In this document: in pieces, positions 50,178-60,557 of the stretch
How positions within the stretch are numbered: position 1 is the first letter of the stretch
Layout: every line of letters starts with the position of its first letter
Assembly (NCBI RefSeq): GCF_017916325.1
Contig: NC_090139.1
Location: 186,001-250,000 of the forward strand
Source: Leishmania martiniquensis
Taxonomy: Eukaryota; Euglenozoa; Kinetoplastea; Trypanosomatida; Trypanosomatidae
DNA length: 64,000 nt
Direction of reading: 5' to 3'
Translations under genes and position numbers: made by a program
Notes under the pieces: generated by a model
Database searches by the model: none
What the model saw: the letters and a program-made list of their open reading frames with translations, nothing else
What the model was told of the DNA's origin: nothing

Positions 50178-50681
50178 TCATTTGTTCACAGCGCTGCCGT
50201 CCGCGTCATTGCATGACGGTGTCGACGCCGAAGAGGACAAGGACGACACAGAGCCATCCGAGTCCGAGTCCGGGTCCAGCCTGCCCCGCACCTTCTCCCC
50301 GAGGCGTTGCTTCTTCCGCATCTTTTTGGCGGCGCGACGGTTGCGCTTCTTTGCTTGTGCGGTTTCCAGTTGACGGACTCTTTCCTCGTGCGCCTGGCGA
50401 CGCTGCTGCTGCTCCGCCGCGGCCGCGGCCGCGACGCGGAGGTGCTGTTGACGCAACTCCTCCCGCTCCTCTGCAATACGAGTGTTGGTGTTCGTCTTGC
50501 CGCCTGCGCCGGCAATGGTAGACCGAAGTCGCGGCAGCGAACGCATCGTCGCGATACCGCGGATGTACGACTCATGCTCGCGTTGCAGCCGCGCATCGCG
50601 AGCAGCCTTCTCCTCCGGCGTTAGCGGCGGCGGCGCCGTGTTGCTGCCGCTATTGTTGGCATCAGAGGAAGAGCCCGACAT
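50178..50681 (-). CDS. Small basic coiled-coil protein, possible PRKRIP1/DUF1168-like (167 aa)
   Basis: Residues 1-20 are Ser/Asn-rich. Residues ~21-47 form a charged helix (TPEEKAARDARLQREHESY). Residues ~65-130 form a long charged helix with an Ala/Gln-rich centre, ending in the strongly basic KKRNRRAAKKMRKKQR (111-126), a plausible nuclear localisation signal. The tail is acidic and Ser-rich (DPDSDSDGS). The order Gly-rich turn, Arg/Glu/Gln helix, Ala/Glu/Thr then a (K/R)-rich cluster resembles PRKRIP1-type spliceosome-associated proteins, but this is a weak visual match. Composition and clean boundaries support a real gene. The start at 50681 has no close competitor. Confidence 0.75.
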   Translation of the reverse strand: MSGSSSDANNSGSNTAPPPLTPEEKAARDARLQREHESYIRGIATMRSLPRLRSTIAGAGGKTNTNTRIAEEREELRQQHLRVAAAAAAEQQQRRQAHEERVRQLETAQAKKRNRRAAKKMRKKQRLGEKVRGRLDPDSDSDGSVSSLSSSASTPSCNDADGSAVNK

Positions 50682-51403
50682 GTTTCACCGAGGAGTGGTG
50701 AAGTGGACAAGGTCGCTTGCCATAGTACTGACACGAGCGTGTGAAGGATGGCGTGCACGTGCACGTGCGCGTGGATGTGTGTTGGCGGTTGTGGGGAAAG
50801 TGTGCATGCAGGTGAGGATGTACAGCCGGGAAAGCGAAAGCGCGGGAGGGACTGCCATGCGTGCAAGTGGAGGGGGATGAGGCGCGCCACACCGACCCCC
50901 TTTCGTCTTCCACGCCGCTTCTTGGAGAGGGAGGGGGTGGGGGCGCATGCGAGTGCGCTGCTTTCCAGCGAACTGCACGCGGCGCGAGGTTAGCTGGCAC
51001 TGGAGCTGACAGGGGCTGCCAATACATGCACGCTGGCAAGACTCCTTTGATGCCTATATATATATGTGTGTGTGTGCGTATACATATCCATTCTTGTCGA
51101 CGCAGGACTATCCAATCTATGCGTTTGTGTGAGGTGTGTGCGTTGCGGGTATGTGTGTGCCGCTGCTGCACGCCCATCGCTCACGCTGAGAGAGGGGGTC
51201 AGACAGAGGGCAGCCGCTCGAGGAATACGGCGCTTTCAACTCACCACACACAGACACACAGCGACCCGCACAGGAAGATGCGGCAAGGACCACATCAACA
51301 GCTCGGCCGCCCCGGTTCCGCCGCGCTTCGAGCAGGGCTGCTGTGCTGGTCGCACACCTCGCCCCCCTCTCTCCTCTCTCTCTGTGCACTAGTGGTGCTA
51401 TTG
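50682..51403. other. Intergenic spacer
   Basis: Leader of the 167-aa gene and 3' region of the 1327-aa gene. It contains a TA run at about 51054-51064 followed by GT repeats and CT-rich DNA near 51365-51382. Open frames on both strands are short and low-complexity. Confidence 0.65.
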
Positions 51404-54400
51404 CTATTCCTCCTTACGCTTTCGCAAGGGCACGAGGGATGGCGCACGCTTGTATGTTCTGGTGCTCACATTCGCGCGTGGAGGCTGAGTCGCAGCAGTG
51501 ACAGCAGGTGACGTAGCACCGGCACAAAGAACCCTTCCCTTCGCGCTCTTGGGTGCCTGAGCGGCTGATGCCGGAGGGTTGGCGCCGTTTACAATACGCG
51601 AACGCAGCAGTGGCAGCGGAGCCGCCTGTGTAGGTGGCGCAGCGGCGACGGATGCTCCAGGCCTTGGCGAGACGGTACGTGGAAGCGCAAAGACGTTCGC
51701 TGGTGAGGCGCTCAGCAACGCCCCTGACGTCGCCTTGTCCGCCGCGCCTCCTCGCAACCGCTGGCGTCGGCGAGGGGGGTCCACTGAGGGAGCGTCGCCG
51801 CTACAGTTACTCTTTGTCTTCGTCTTCGTTGTGCCATCAGGCACAGACACGGACGGCGGCGCCGGCGAGCGTAGGGTACGCACTGGGTCGCTGCTGTCAT
51901 CGTCGCGCTCGCGGCTCTCCCGCAGCCGCTTAGCACCAGCGTGCTGAGGCGACGGCTGCTGCGGTTGGTGCTGCCGACCTGTGCGCAGTGCTGGGGCATC
52001 ATCTGCCGCTATTGCAGCTGCCACTGCTGCCAGTGTCGGTTGGCGGAGCTGCGCCGTCGGTGGAGGGGAGGCCGACGCAGAAGCAAGCGCCCCTGCCGCA
52101 CCCCCCTCGCCACTTCGACTGACATTGAGGCTCGCCAACTCTTTGCTTCTGTCAGCGCGGTGCGATGGGGAAACGACGTCCCTCAGCTCTGTTACGATGC
52201 CGCTGCCGTTAGTGCACGGCGCCACGGCTCCTGCTCCTCTGCCCCCTGGCCCCATCATCCGCGCCCCTTTGGGGTAGGCGTATGCTCTGGGGTCCTGTGG
52301 CTGAGGCGAGACGCTGGACGGCGCTTCTGAGCCGCCGTGCCGCCGCGCCTGTACTGCACCATTCCCGTCTTGGCTCACTGGAGCGCTCCGGCCATCCTGC
52401 GAGAGAGGAGCACAGCACCGAGGGCCACCGACTGGGCAGCAGCCACTCGTGCTCGGGCTGCGGCATCCATCGCCGCCAGCAGGTGTGGCAGCCCTCGCAG
52501 CCTGCAGCGAGCGAAGCCGTAGTTGCTGCCGACGCAGAACATCGTCGACTTCGTCAGCCCACCGGAAGTCCATGCTGGAGACAGAGCGCCGTGCCGCCGT
52601 CTCCTCGGGCAGAGGCTTCTGCTGTCGTTGCTGGTGCTCCGCTTCATGTGGAGCGGAGCCGAGCGAGCCGTGGCTGGGGTGGGGCAGCGGGGAGGGGGTC
52701 GTCGTGAAACGGGTGACCGGAGCGGCCGCCACAGAGACTGAGGCGCCGTTTGCCGCACGCACTGCTTCTCCGTCGTTCCCACCCGCTGCTTTCTTGGTGC
52801 TTGACACGCAACCCCCATGGCCTTCGGGCATGCCATCGGCCAAGGCACTACCGCCGCAGTGAGTGGGCAGTGCGAGAGGTGGCCACCGGCGTGATAACGG
52901 CCCCATTGATGCCGACACCTCCGCGTCTCCCCCCTCGTCCGCTTCGTCGCTGCTAACACGCTCTTCCTCGACGGCAACGGCGACAGGCGCCTCCTGGCCG
53001 CCATCGCTCTTGACTAGGCTGTCTTTGGCAGCGCCCGCAGACAAAGATGCACCCACCGGCGACTCCAGCACCGTACCGTTGCGCGGGGCAGTGCCGTTCA
53101 CATTCACAGTGGCAACGGCACTCGTGCGGCCTTCCTGAGGGATGCTCGGCATGGCCGCCATCGCCTCCCTTTTCGTCTGGCGGATTACCAGCGGCGCGGT
53201 GTCTGCAGCACAGAGACTGTGGATGGTGCCCGCACTGCTGTCCGCCAATTTGGCCGGGGAGGCGGGCGGCGGCATCGCAGCTGCCAAAAGTCCCGCCGGC
53301 GTCGGTGGGGTCTGCGAGGCGCGCGGGCAGCACTCTTGCACGTGCGGCGTCGACCCGCACGATGGGGGCGGCGGCAGTGAACGTGACGGCGATTCCGTCA
53401 CGGGAAGGAGGTGGGAGTGCCCCTCACCCTGCTGACTCGGCTGACGGGGACGACGGTGCTGCAGTGGCAGCGGCATCTGCTGCGGAGGCGATGGAGTGAG
53501 GACGAGTCCGTTGAGGCCCTCGACTGGGCTCAAGGGGGTCGACACCCCGGCGGCGATCGCGCGACGCGTCGGCGAGTCGATGTGGAATTTATCCTCTTCA
53601 TTTACCTGGAGGCTGCCCGGGAGCACTGAGATGGCAGGAGCGGTCATGGCGTCCTTTAGCATTCCGACCGGCCCCAGTGACGGCGTCAGAGGAGCTGCAC
53701 AGATGCCGCCGACGTGGCGCGAGCGCCGTGGCTCTGGCACTCCAGCTGGAGCTGTGGTGAGGGACAGGAAGCCCACATCGTCGTCGCCGTTTGGGCCGTC
53801 GCCGCCGTACCCCGGACCCCCTTCGACGCTCGGTTCCGTGCCGCGCAAGCTGCGGTGGAGGTACTGATGCTGAGGTGGAACGGGGGCGGTAGTGGTAGCG
53901 CCATGTTCCCACGCGCCACATGACTCCCGCGCATGTTTTTCTTCATCATCAATGGCGCTGCGGCCCTCAGCGTCGTCATCCCTGCACGCAGACGACTCTG
54001 ACGGAAGACTGCAATCTGCATCGCTTCCGGCACCGCCAAGGTGGTCTTCCTTGCCCACTCGCACGGTCGCCGCGAGCGTGGGTGACGTGTGCGCGGACAG
54101 CGCCTGGGCGGTGCATGCCGCTTTCGTCCACCATGTGTCGTCCCGAAGCAGGGCCTCCTCGTTTCTGTCCGTGTGATCATCGCTGTCGTCCCGATCAAGG
54201 CTCAGAGGCACCGCTGTTTCTTTTCTCATGCCGACCGCCTGCGCCGCCGGAGTGTCAAAGGCTGAGGCAGCCGATACCAGCGACAACGGCGTCGCGGATG
54301 GCAACGGAACGTCCGAGGTGGAGGCGGGAAGCACCAAGTCGGGCGGCGAGGCGGCGGACATGGCGCGCCCTCGACACGGCCGTAGCAGAATCGCGCCGCT

Positions 54401-55387
54401 GTCGTCACCGCCGCCGCCACTGCTCCTGACATCGTGGCTGCCGCCGGAATGGCACTGCGCCGGTGGCGGAGAAGACTCAGGTGCTGGCGCCATGAAGGTG
54501 CCACAGTAAGGGATGGTCGTCGCTGCTCTTCGCTGCTCCGGCGCATGCTCGCCGCCCGCAGTAGTGGCTGATAGGGCATTGACACACGTCTGTGTCACGT
54601 GCTGCAGTGTCGCCTCTGCAGCCTTTGCTGAGCTCGTCAGCGGCTGCTGATGACGCTGTTCTAACTGCGGCGGTACCTGGACCGGCGCGGCTGTGTCCGC
54701 CTTCCAGCCTGGGCCCCTACTCAGCGGCGAGTCGGGAAGGGCGCGAGGCCGGCTCAGAGGCATCGAGACTGAGGCGTGCTCCACATCAGCGGCGGTGCAT
54801 TGCGGAGTGGGTTGGGCCGCAACGCTCGATGCGTGGCCAGGCAAACTCTCTCTCCAGGCCTGCTGCGGTTTCTCTTCCGCCTCTCCGTTTTCGTGGAGAG
54901 GCTCCGTCATTGCTTTCGCAACGGACGTAGCACCGCGAGATGGCGCTGCTGGCGCCCTCGTCACAGTCGCAAATGTAGTCGACGGCACCATCGACGCTGA
55001 CAGAGTGGAGGCACCGGGCTGGGCGTCGATTTCTCCGAAGAGCGCCTCAGCCCACTGCAGATCATTGGTGCCATACCGGCGGCCCTCAGCATCGTTGCTC
55101 TCACCGTCGCCCTTGGCAGAGAGGCGCAGATACAAGAGGCGCTCCAAGGTGAGGGGCACTCTGGCTGGCGCGTAGAGCTGCTCCCAGAGTGCGTACGTGC
55201 TCGCTTGAATCACGTGCTCCTCTTCAGCGCTTGATGCACGGCCGTCGTGCACATCGCTGCCGTTTTGAACGCCGTCCATATGGCCGCCGCTGTGTTTCAC
55301 TTTAGTCTCTCTCATCCGCGCAGGAGGTGTCGCTGCCGGTACGGAGGATAGTGGACAGAAAGATCTCTGCTGCTGCTGCTGCTGCAT
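51404..55387 (-). CDS. Large disordered protein, function unknown (1327 aa)
   Basis: Not recognised. The sequence is dominated by Ala, Ser, Pro, Thr and Gly, with many short charged stretches and no membrane segment. Two short blocks look ordered: near residues 60-90 (IQASTYALWEQLYAPARVPLTLERLLYLRL) and near 935-960 (SMDFRWADEVDDVLRRQQLRLRSLQAAR), the second likely helical. The C-terminus is basic (TRTYKRAPSLVPLRKRKEE). The uninterrupted length of 4 kb in GC-rich DNA, together with the ordered blocks, supports coding, though long GC-rich frames can occur by chance. Met1 (55387) is followed by a Gln run; Met25 (55315) is an alternative. A phosphoregulated scaffold would fit the composition, but that is only a guess. 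Confidence 0.72.
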   Translation of the reverse strand: MQQQQQQRSFCPLSSVPAATPPARMRETKVKHSGGHMDGVQNGSDVHDGRASSAEEEHVIQASTYALWEQLYAPARVPLTLERLLYLRLSAKGDGESNDAEGRRYGTNDLQWAEALFGEIDAQPGASTLSASMVPSTTFATVTRAPAAPSRGATSVAKAMTEPLHENGEAEEKPQQAWRESLPGHASSVAAQPTPQCTAADVEHASVSMPLSRPRALPDSPLSRGPGWKADTAAPVQVPPQLEQRHQQPLTSSAKAAEATLQHVTQTCVNALSATTAGGEHAPEQRRAATTIPYCGTFMAPAPESSPPPAQCHSGGSHDVRSSGGGGDDSGAILLRPCRGRAMSAASPPDLVLPASTSDVPLPSATPLSLVSAASAFDTPAAQAVGMRKETAVPLSLDRDDSDDHTDRNEEALLRDDTWWTKAACTAQALSAHTSPTLAATVRVGKEDHLGGAGSDADCSLPSESSACRDDDAEGRSAIDDEEKHARESCGAWEHGATTTAPVPPQHQYLHRSLRGTEPSVEGGPGYGGDGPNGDDDVGFLSLTTAPAGVPEPRRSRHVGGICAAPLTPSLGPVGMLKDAMTAPAISVLPGSLQVNEEDKFHIDSPTRRAIAAGVSTPLSPVEGLNGLVLTPSPPQQMPLPLQHRRPRQPSQQGEGHSHLLPVTESPSRSLPPPPSCGSTPHVQECCPRASQTPPTPAGLLAAAMPPPASPAKLADSSAGTIHSLCAADTAPLVIRQTKREAMAAMPSIPQEGRTSAVATVNVNGTAPRNGTVLESPVGASLSAGAAKDSLVKSDGGQEAPVAVAVEEERVSSDEADEGGDAEVSASMGPLSRRWPPLALPTHCGGSALADGMPEGHGGCVSSTKKAAGGNDGEAVRAANGASVSVAAAPVTRFTTTPSPLPHPSHGSLGSAPHEAEHQQRQQKPLPEETAARRSVSSMDFRWADEVDDVLRRQQLRLRSLQAARAATPAGGDGCRSPSTSGCCPVGGPRCCAPLSQDGRSAPVSQDGNGAVQARRHGGSEAPSSVSPQPQDPRAYAYPKGARMMGPGGRGAGAVAPCTNGSGIVTELRDVVSPSHRADRSKELASLNVSRSGEGGAAGALASASASPPPTAQLRQPTLAAVAAAIAADDAPALRTGRQHQPQQPSPQHAGAKRLRESRERDDDSSDPVRTLRSPAPPSVSVPDGTTKTKTKSNCSGDAPSVDPPRRRQRLRGGAADKATSGALLSASPANVFALPRTVSPRPGASVAAAPPTQAAPLPLLRSRIVNGANPPASAAQAPKSAKGRVLCAGATSPAVTAATQPPRANVSTRTYKRAPSLVPLRKRKEE

Positions 55388-58287
55388 CGGCGTGTGCGTG
55401 GTGCGTGGAGGAGTTGGGCGGGAGAGAGGGCGCGAGATGATCTCGGCTTTTCCTGCCTACGCGTGCGATAGGTATGAATCTAAATGGCTGTGGTCGTGTA
55501 CGACCGACAGCAAAAGCACGTATGTGCACCGTACACAGCAGGCAGAGGAAGCGACTTCGGACCGAGTGCGGTGCGAGGAAGGGCGAGGGAGGGGGGAGAG
55601 GGCAAGGGAGGTAGCATCAGCAGGTGACGATGAACGGAGAGGGTAAGACCAGACGAAGAAGCAAGGGATCGAAGCAGTAACAACAACAAAAAAGAGTGCA
55701 GGCAACGCACACTTACGGTGACTCTGTATGTGTGTTGGGGTGTAGGTGAAGGCAGACAACGGGAAAGAGCGCCGCCCCCAAGAAGGCGAAACGCGGAGAG
55801 AAAAACAGAGGCGGGCTGAGCGGCCAAGCGAGTCGATCCGCCGGGTGAGCGACGGCTGCTCAAGAGAGGGGAGAAGGAAGGGCAGTGGTGGGGAGCGAGA
55901 GCAAACGGAGGCTAATGGGTGTCCGCCAAGCAATGCGGCTGCTCGAAGAGAGAAAACGAGAAAAAAAACACATATTTCGATAAACGACGACGACAGAGAA
56001 TGCAGTGGCGGATGAGATTTGTGAGGAGTACAAAAGGGCGGGGGAGGGAGGGAGACGCCCACGCACCGTTGCAGAAAGTGTGTGCGTGTGTGAGAGAGGC
56101 AGAGTGCGAGGCAAGTGAAGGGACGTGTGCGCTTATGTGCGTGCGTGCGCTCTAGGTCGAGCAAACATGAAGAACGCGTCGCTGCAGCAGCCGCAGCGAT
56201 GGTGGTGCGTACCTCTGAACAAGATGGTGGTGGGGTGTCAAAGGGGGAAGGGAGGGCGCGACTCGCGTACGTGTCTCAAACGAGCCCCCCAAAAAGCCCT
56301 CCAGGCAAGTGTCGCCTCATCCTCAGCGTGTAGGCTTTTTTTCTTCGATACGAGGTGCATGTGCACCTCACTCCTTTGTCCCTTCACCGCGCACCGCATG
56401 GCCCTTATCACGTAAACAGCGCACGCACACCTTTGTTTGCACTTCCTTACAATTGCGTAGGCGCTGTGGCGCATTCATGGGTAAGTACAATGCGAACGAC
56501 GACAGTACAGCAGAGTAAGATAAGAGGCGGACCCGGCCACCGACGAACGCGCAGCCACGTGAAGGAGCGAAGCACTACAGCACCACACGCAGACAGACGC
56601 AGAGGAGCTTCTTTCGCATTTTCCGCATCCAGAGATGATCATAGTGGCATAGCTTTTCGTGGCATGCACGGAGACTGAAGCCACCAACTCCCCTTACAGA
56701 CTTGCAGAGACGCATGCTTTACGTGTGAGCGCGTAAAACGCACTGAGCGTCTCAGAAAAGAGAGGCGAAATGTTAGGGGGCGCGAAGAGGGTTGGGGAGG
56801 ACGAAGGAGGCAGCTTTGTCGGCGGTGATATTGGTAAGATAGTACGGAGGGGGTGGGGAAGGGGAATGTGACGAAAAAAAAAATACTGCGTACGGCGAAG
56901 GAAACAAGAATGAGGGTGATGGTCGGGAAGGAGGGTGACCAAGGGTTGTCACAGTGATGCCCCTACATACGCAGACACCCACCCACCCACACAGACGCCA
57001 CCTTACTGTTGGAGTCAAAAGTGAAGCCTCTGTCCACCGACGGATACTTCACGTATCCGGGCCGAACACATGCACCAAACTTTGCGCATGCTGTCACCCT
57101 TTTATACCCTGTCACATCCACTGGAGAACAACAGCGTGCTGCTTGGTGATAAGGTTTTCCACACAACAAATGCTACGTAGAGGCCCTTCAATGATCTGAG
57201 CAAAGAATGATGGAGCATGAGGAGATCGTTGCCCTGGAGCGCTCGACACTGACTTCCGTTCCCTCCTCGGCTGAAAGCGAAGGCACGCTCTGCGGTGTCA
57301 TCTCTGGCAGTACCGCTAAATGAAGTAGAGGGCGCTGTTGCAGTACCTGTAGCATCCCTAGTGGGGAAAGTATCAACCAGGATCTTATGGGAGCCACTAC
57401 TTCATTCACGCAGGTTGCGGTGAGGGGCTTCTGATCGACTTCGTGGTGTGATGCCACATATATGCGTCGACTCCTCTTCTTTGTTGCTTTGGGCAATTCT
57501 GAAGGAGACACTATCGGGCTGCCAGCAGGTGTATTTCTGAGGGGGCCGGTATGATGAGTGCAGCAGACTTCTGGTGATCATTTTTTTACAAGGGATGGTA
57601 GGACGTGAAATAACGCAGCGCGCTGCTGACATGGGCGGCGGTTAGAGAAACGCACTTGAGGTATGGCGAGCTTTGCAAGGCAAAGACAGGATGCAGATCA
57701 ACGCACACTAAGCACAATGAATTGCTCAGGCAAGGGGATAAGAGAGCTATTTACGCTACTGCGAATACGCCGAGCGCTCGCTATGCAAAAAAAAAGCTGC
57801 TCAAGGGAATAGATGGGACACATGTCCTCGAGAACGAAAGTTTCCAAGAAAGGAAGAAAGATCACCTTATGAGAGACCTCAAACCTCTTCATGCGTTCGC
57901 GGGTGAGAGGATAACCTGAATGTTACTGCGGAAAAAAATGAGTTTACACATCTCCTTTCTTTGCGGGGGATCGCTCACTCCCATCGACAAGCTTATAAGG
58001 GCGAAAGGTATGCTAATGTTCGCAGATCCAAGCAGGGGTCGCAGAGCTACTATACATTAGTGTGACGAAGTGAAAAAAAAAAGGCAAGCTATATCATCAC
58101 AGAACGAGAAAAAATATTCGACCTTCGTCTTTCCTTCGCAGTGCTGCGGTACAGCCTTTTCGTTCTCTCACTTTTCAATTTCTCATAATTTTTTCACGAG
58201 ATGACAGAGGAAAAGAGAAGTATATAAAAAGGAAGAGAGACGAGACCCATCGGCAGAAAGAGGATGAAAGAACACAACCACTGCCGA
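55388..58287. other. Long spacer (2.9 kb) entering an AT-rich island
   Basis: The left part (55.4-56.9 kb) is ordinary GC-rich spacer with GAGG and GT tracts. From about 56.95 kb the DNA becomes distinctly AT-richer and loses the microsatellite character. A-runs lie near 56873-56883, 57785-57793 and 58072-58083 and read as T-tracts on the transcribed strand. Short minus-strand frames at 57188-57511 (107 aa) and 57402-57632 (76 aa) have more protein-like composition than usual spacer frames but overlap in different frames. They could be remnants of a decayed gene or retroposon; I cannot identify one. No intact gene is supported. Confidence 0.55.
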
Positions 58288-59301
58288 TCACATCTGCGGT
58301 AATTTGGGCATCCAACGTTTTTGGGCGCCCGAGGTGGAGGCCAGCTGCTTGCCTCTGGATTGCCTTGGACGAGCCTTCAAGTTTATTGGCCGCAAAACGT
58401 ACAACGGTGAGCCTGGCGGAGCATACAGAGACAAATGTGCATCAGCGTTAGAGAGTCTCGGTATCGAAACAATGGAGGTGGTTGCGTACGAATGAGAGCT
58501 AGTAATCTGCACCGGGGTTTCGCTAGATACAAGCGAAGGAGGTGCTGGCCCTGCCTCTTCAGTTGCTTTGCCCCCCTCCTTTCGTGACATCTTTCCATCG
58601 ACCATTGCGCTATTCATCTTGCGAAATGCATGGTGCATTGAGTTTCGACTAGCCGATGCTTTCATGCAGTCATCAAAGCGCGGATGCTCCCCTTCATGCT
58701 CCTGTTGGCCTACGCCCGCGGGAGCAGCGAGGCAAGGCTGAAAAGAGCACCACAGCTCTAGTTTCTCAGCCACCATGTCCAGTATTTTCGCCACCCAGCC
58801 TGCAAGCCATTCTTTCACTTCCTCGCAGATGAGATAACACGGTTGCACGTTCGTGCTGCTCTCAGATGCAGCTGCTTCTTCAGCTACACTGCGGGTTTGT
58901 GAGCCGGCGGAGAGTCGCTCTGGAATGCAGAAAACCAGTTGTGCAGGAGCCGTATGGTTCTCGGAGCTTCCGTCCGCAGCAGCTCCGAAAAGAGCCGCCT
59001 TTTTCCACATGTCCGCCGCTTTCTCAGCTTCGGCGAGCTTCGACCGGAGAACTTGCGTATGCGCATCAAATGTACGCTCGATAACAGTCTTCGCAAGCTG
59101 TTCATGGTTGACGTGCAGTCGCTGCATACAATTTGGAATGGGCTCAATGAACGCTGAGCTCAGTAGATTAACTACCTTTTCAAGAACTTCATCCTTGTAC
59201 GCCAGGTATGTGAGTGCGTCGCCGCTGTCGACAAACTTTGGTGTCGCCGTCGCTCTGAACTCTCTCAGCAGCGCTATCGCTCGTTCTTTTCCGCCATCCA
59301 T
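58288..59301 (-). CDS. Hypothetical coiled-coil protein (337 aa)
   Basis: Not recognised. Residues ~1-110 are mostly helical and charged (ERAIALLREFRATATPKF, then ALTYLAYKDEVLEKVVNLL). A probable coiled coil at about 64-105 includes RSKLAEAEKAADMWKKAA. A second ordered block lies near 155-195 (CYLICEEVKEWLAGWVAKILDMVAEKLELW). The rest is Ser/Ala-rich, with a basic C-terminal tail (KARPRQSRGKQL; QKRWMPKLPQM). No membrane segment or signal is seen. Third codon positions are less GC-biased than in neighbouring genes, in keeping with the AT-rich island around it. The start at 59301 is supported by a T9 tract with AG at 59345-59346, a leader of ~43 nt. A cytoskeletal or flagellar role would suit the helices but is not shown. 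Confidence 0.82.
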   Translation of the reverse strand: MDGGKERAIALLREFRATATPKFVDSGDALTYLAYKDEVLEKVVNLLSSAFIEPIPNCMQRLHVNHEQLAKTVIERTFDAHTQVLRSKLAEAEKAADMWKKAALFGAAADGSSENHTAPAQLVFCIPERLSAGSQTRSVAEEAAASESSTNVQPCYLICEEVKEWLAGWVAKILDMVAEKLELWCSFQPCLAAPAGVGQQEHEGEHPRFDDCMKASASRNSMHHAFRKMNSAMVDGKMSRKEGGKATEEAGPAPPSLVSSETPVQITSSHSYATTSIVSIPRLSNADAHLSLYAPPGSPLYVLRPINLKARPRQSRGKQLASTSGAQKRWMPKLPQM

Positions 59302-59954
59302 TATCGATACAACAACATGTGAGTAGCTTCAATAGCAAAGTGTCCTTTCGAAAAAAAAACAAATAGGTACAGAGTAAATACCGACTGAGCGAGAAAGGGC
59401 GTTGGAGGGTGAAAAAGAGAGTGCTAGTTAGAATTGTTGTTCAAAGTCGAGTTTCAATGAGCAAAAGAGATCACCACGGCACTGTATGCGATCGAGGCGT
59501 GCTCGTTAGGGATAAGCTGGCTTTCTTCTAGCCTTTACAGCTATAGAGAAGGCTTGCGCTGCCCCATGCTTCCATAAGACCCCAAATGCGACGACGGAAA
59601 CTGTATCCGCTGCTGCAGCAGGTACAGCTCACTAGGAATTCATCCCTTTCCGGATATTTCACAAGTTCGTTTCTTTGCTCGATCACACAAGCACGAAAAA
59701 AAAAACGGATTAGTGAAAAAAACATCCGAAAGCAAACAAAGAGTACTCATAGCTTCGAGAACGAAAAAAAAGTGGGGACAAACCGCTGGCACTCTGAATC
59801 CAAAATTGTACCCCTTTTCTGACTTTACTCAAGATCATCAAAAGAAGAGGGGCCCTTTTTGTAATTTCCTAATTCCTAAGCTTTTCTCAAGTCGAGACGG
59901 ATAAAACGGAGGGAGAAAAGAAAAGTATTTTTTCTTTTTGATGAGGTTTTCTAT
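59302..59954. other. AT-rich spacer
   Basis: Short spacer rich in A-runs on the plus strand (near 59350, 59696-59705, 59764-59771), which are T-tracts in the transcript. It includes the leader of the 337-aa gene and the 3' region of the 200-aa gene. No gene is seen. Confidence 0.65.
59345..59359 (-). promoter_or_regulatory. Trans-splice acceptor for 337-aa gene
   Basis: The minus strand has T9 (plus 59351-59359), then CGAAAG with the AG at 59345-59346, 43 nt before the ATG at 59301. Confidence 0.5.
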
Positions 59955-60557
59955 TTACTTAAACTCGGCATACTGCGGGGCCTGACCGTAGCGGTACCAC
60001 CAGATGAGCAGAGTCACGACAAACGCCATCAGCGTCGTGAAGAAGGACGAGTACCAAATGAGAGACATGAACTCTTCATCCGTACCAGGGCGCGAATTCT
60101 GATTCGCTGCGTTCTCAGCCGCACCGACCAGGTTCGTCGACTCGCACACGAATAGCACGCGCGTCCAAAGCTCCTGCATGTGCTTCTTGTAGTCGTTACT
60201 CATCTTCTTGCTGGTCATATAGCTGGTCAGGCGCTTGACCTCGTACTCGTCCTTCGGGATAATGCTGCCCATGTGGTCCAGTTCTACAGTGTTAGTGATG
60301 GTCGCAGCGTAGCACCCCTTCTTGAAGGTCATCTTTTCTTTCATGTAGCGCTTGACGATCTCGTGAAAGCGAATCTCGGCGGCGGTACGAACCTTGGTGC
60401 GGAACACATGACGGCGGAGCGGGTAGTATACCTTGCCAACCTCTTTGTAGACGAACTTCTTTGCCAGCGGGCTTGTATAGTTGCACATTGGGTTGGACTG
60501 ACCGCCGAAGGTGGCCATGGCACCCCCGAGGGTCATGTTACCGAAATTCATCGTCAT
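59955..60557 (-). CDS. C-terminally anchored single-pass membrane protein, function unknown (200 aa)
   Basis: Not recognised. One strong hydrophobic segment lies near the C-terminus (about 163-188; MSLIWYSSFFTTLMAFVVTLLIWW), followed by a short polar tail (YRYGQAPQYAEFK). The N-terminal ~150 residues are soluble, Met- and Gly-rich at first (NFGNMTLGGAMATFGG), then basic and helical (KVRTAAEIRFHEIVKRYMKEKM). The architecture suggests a tail-anchored protein with a cytosolic domain, or an organelle inner-membrane subunit. Codon use is strongly GC-biased at third positions despite AT-rich flanks, typical of a well-expressed gene. The start is Met at 60557; Met at 60551 is an alternative. A splice acceptor at 60618-60619 excludes the further upstream ATG at 60632. 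Confidence 0.88.
   Translation of the reverse strand: MTMNFGNMTLGGAMATFGGQSNPMCNYTSPLAKKFVYKEVGKVYYPLRRHVFRTKVRTAAEIRFHEIVKRYMKEKMTFKKGCYAATITNTVELDHMGSIIPKDEYEVKRLTSYMTSKKMSNDYKKHMQELWTRVLFVCESTNLVGAAENAANQNSRPGTDEEFMSLIWYSSFFTTLMAFVVTLLIWWYRYGQAPQYAEFK

Noticed and set aside
55457..56164. Minus-strand 235-aa frame.
   Set aside because: Ser/Leu/Thr/Arg-rich translation of pyrimidine tracts upstream of the 1327-aa gene.
57656..57919. Plus-strand 87-aa frame with balanced composition.
   Set aside because: Opposite to the transcription direction, short, includes an A-run; no family recognised.
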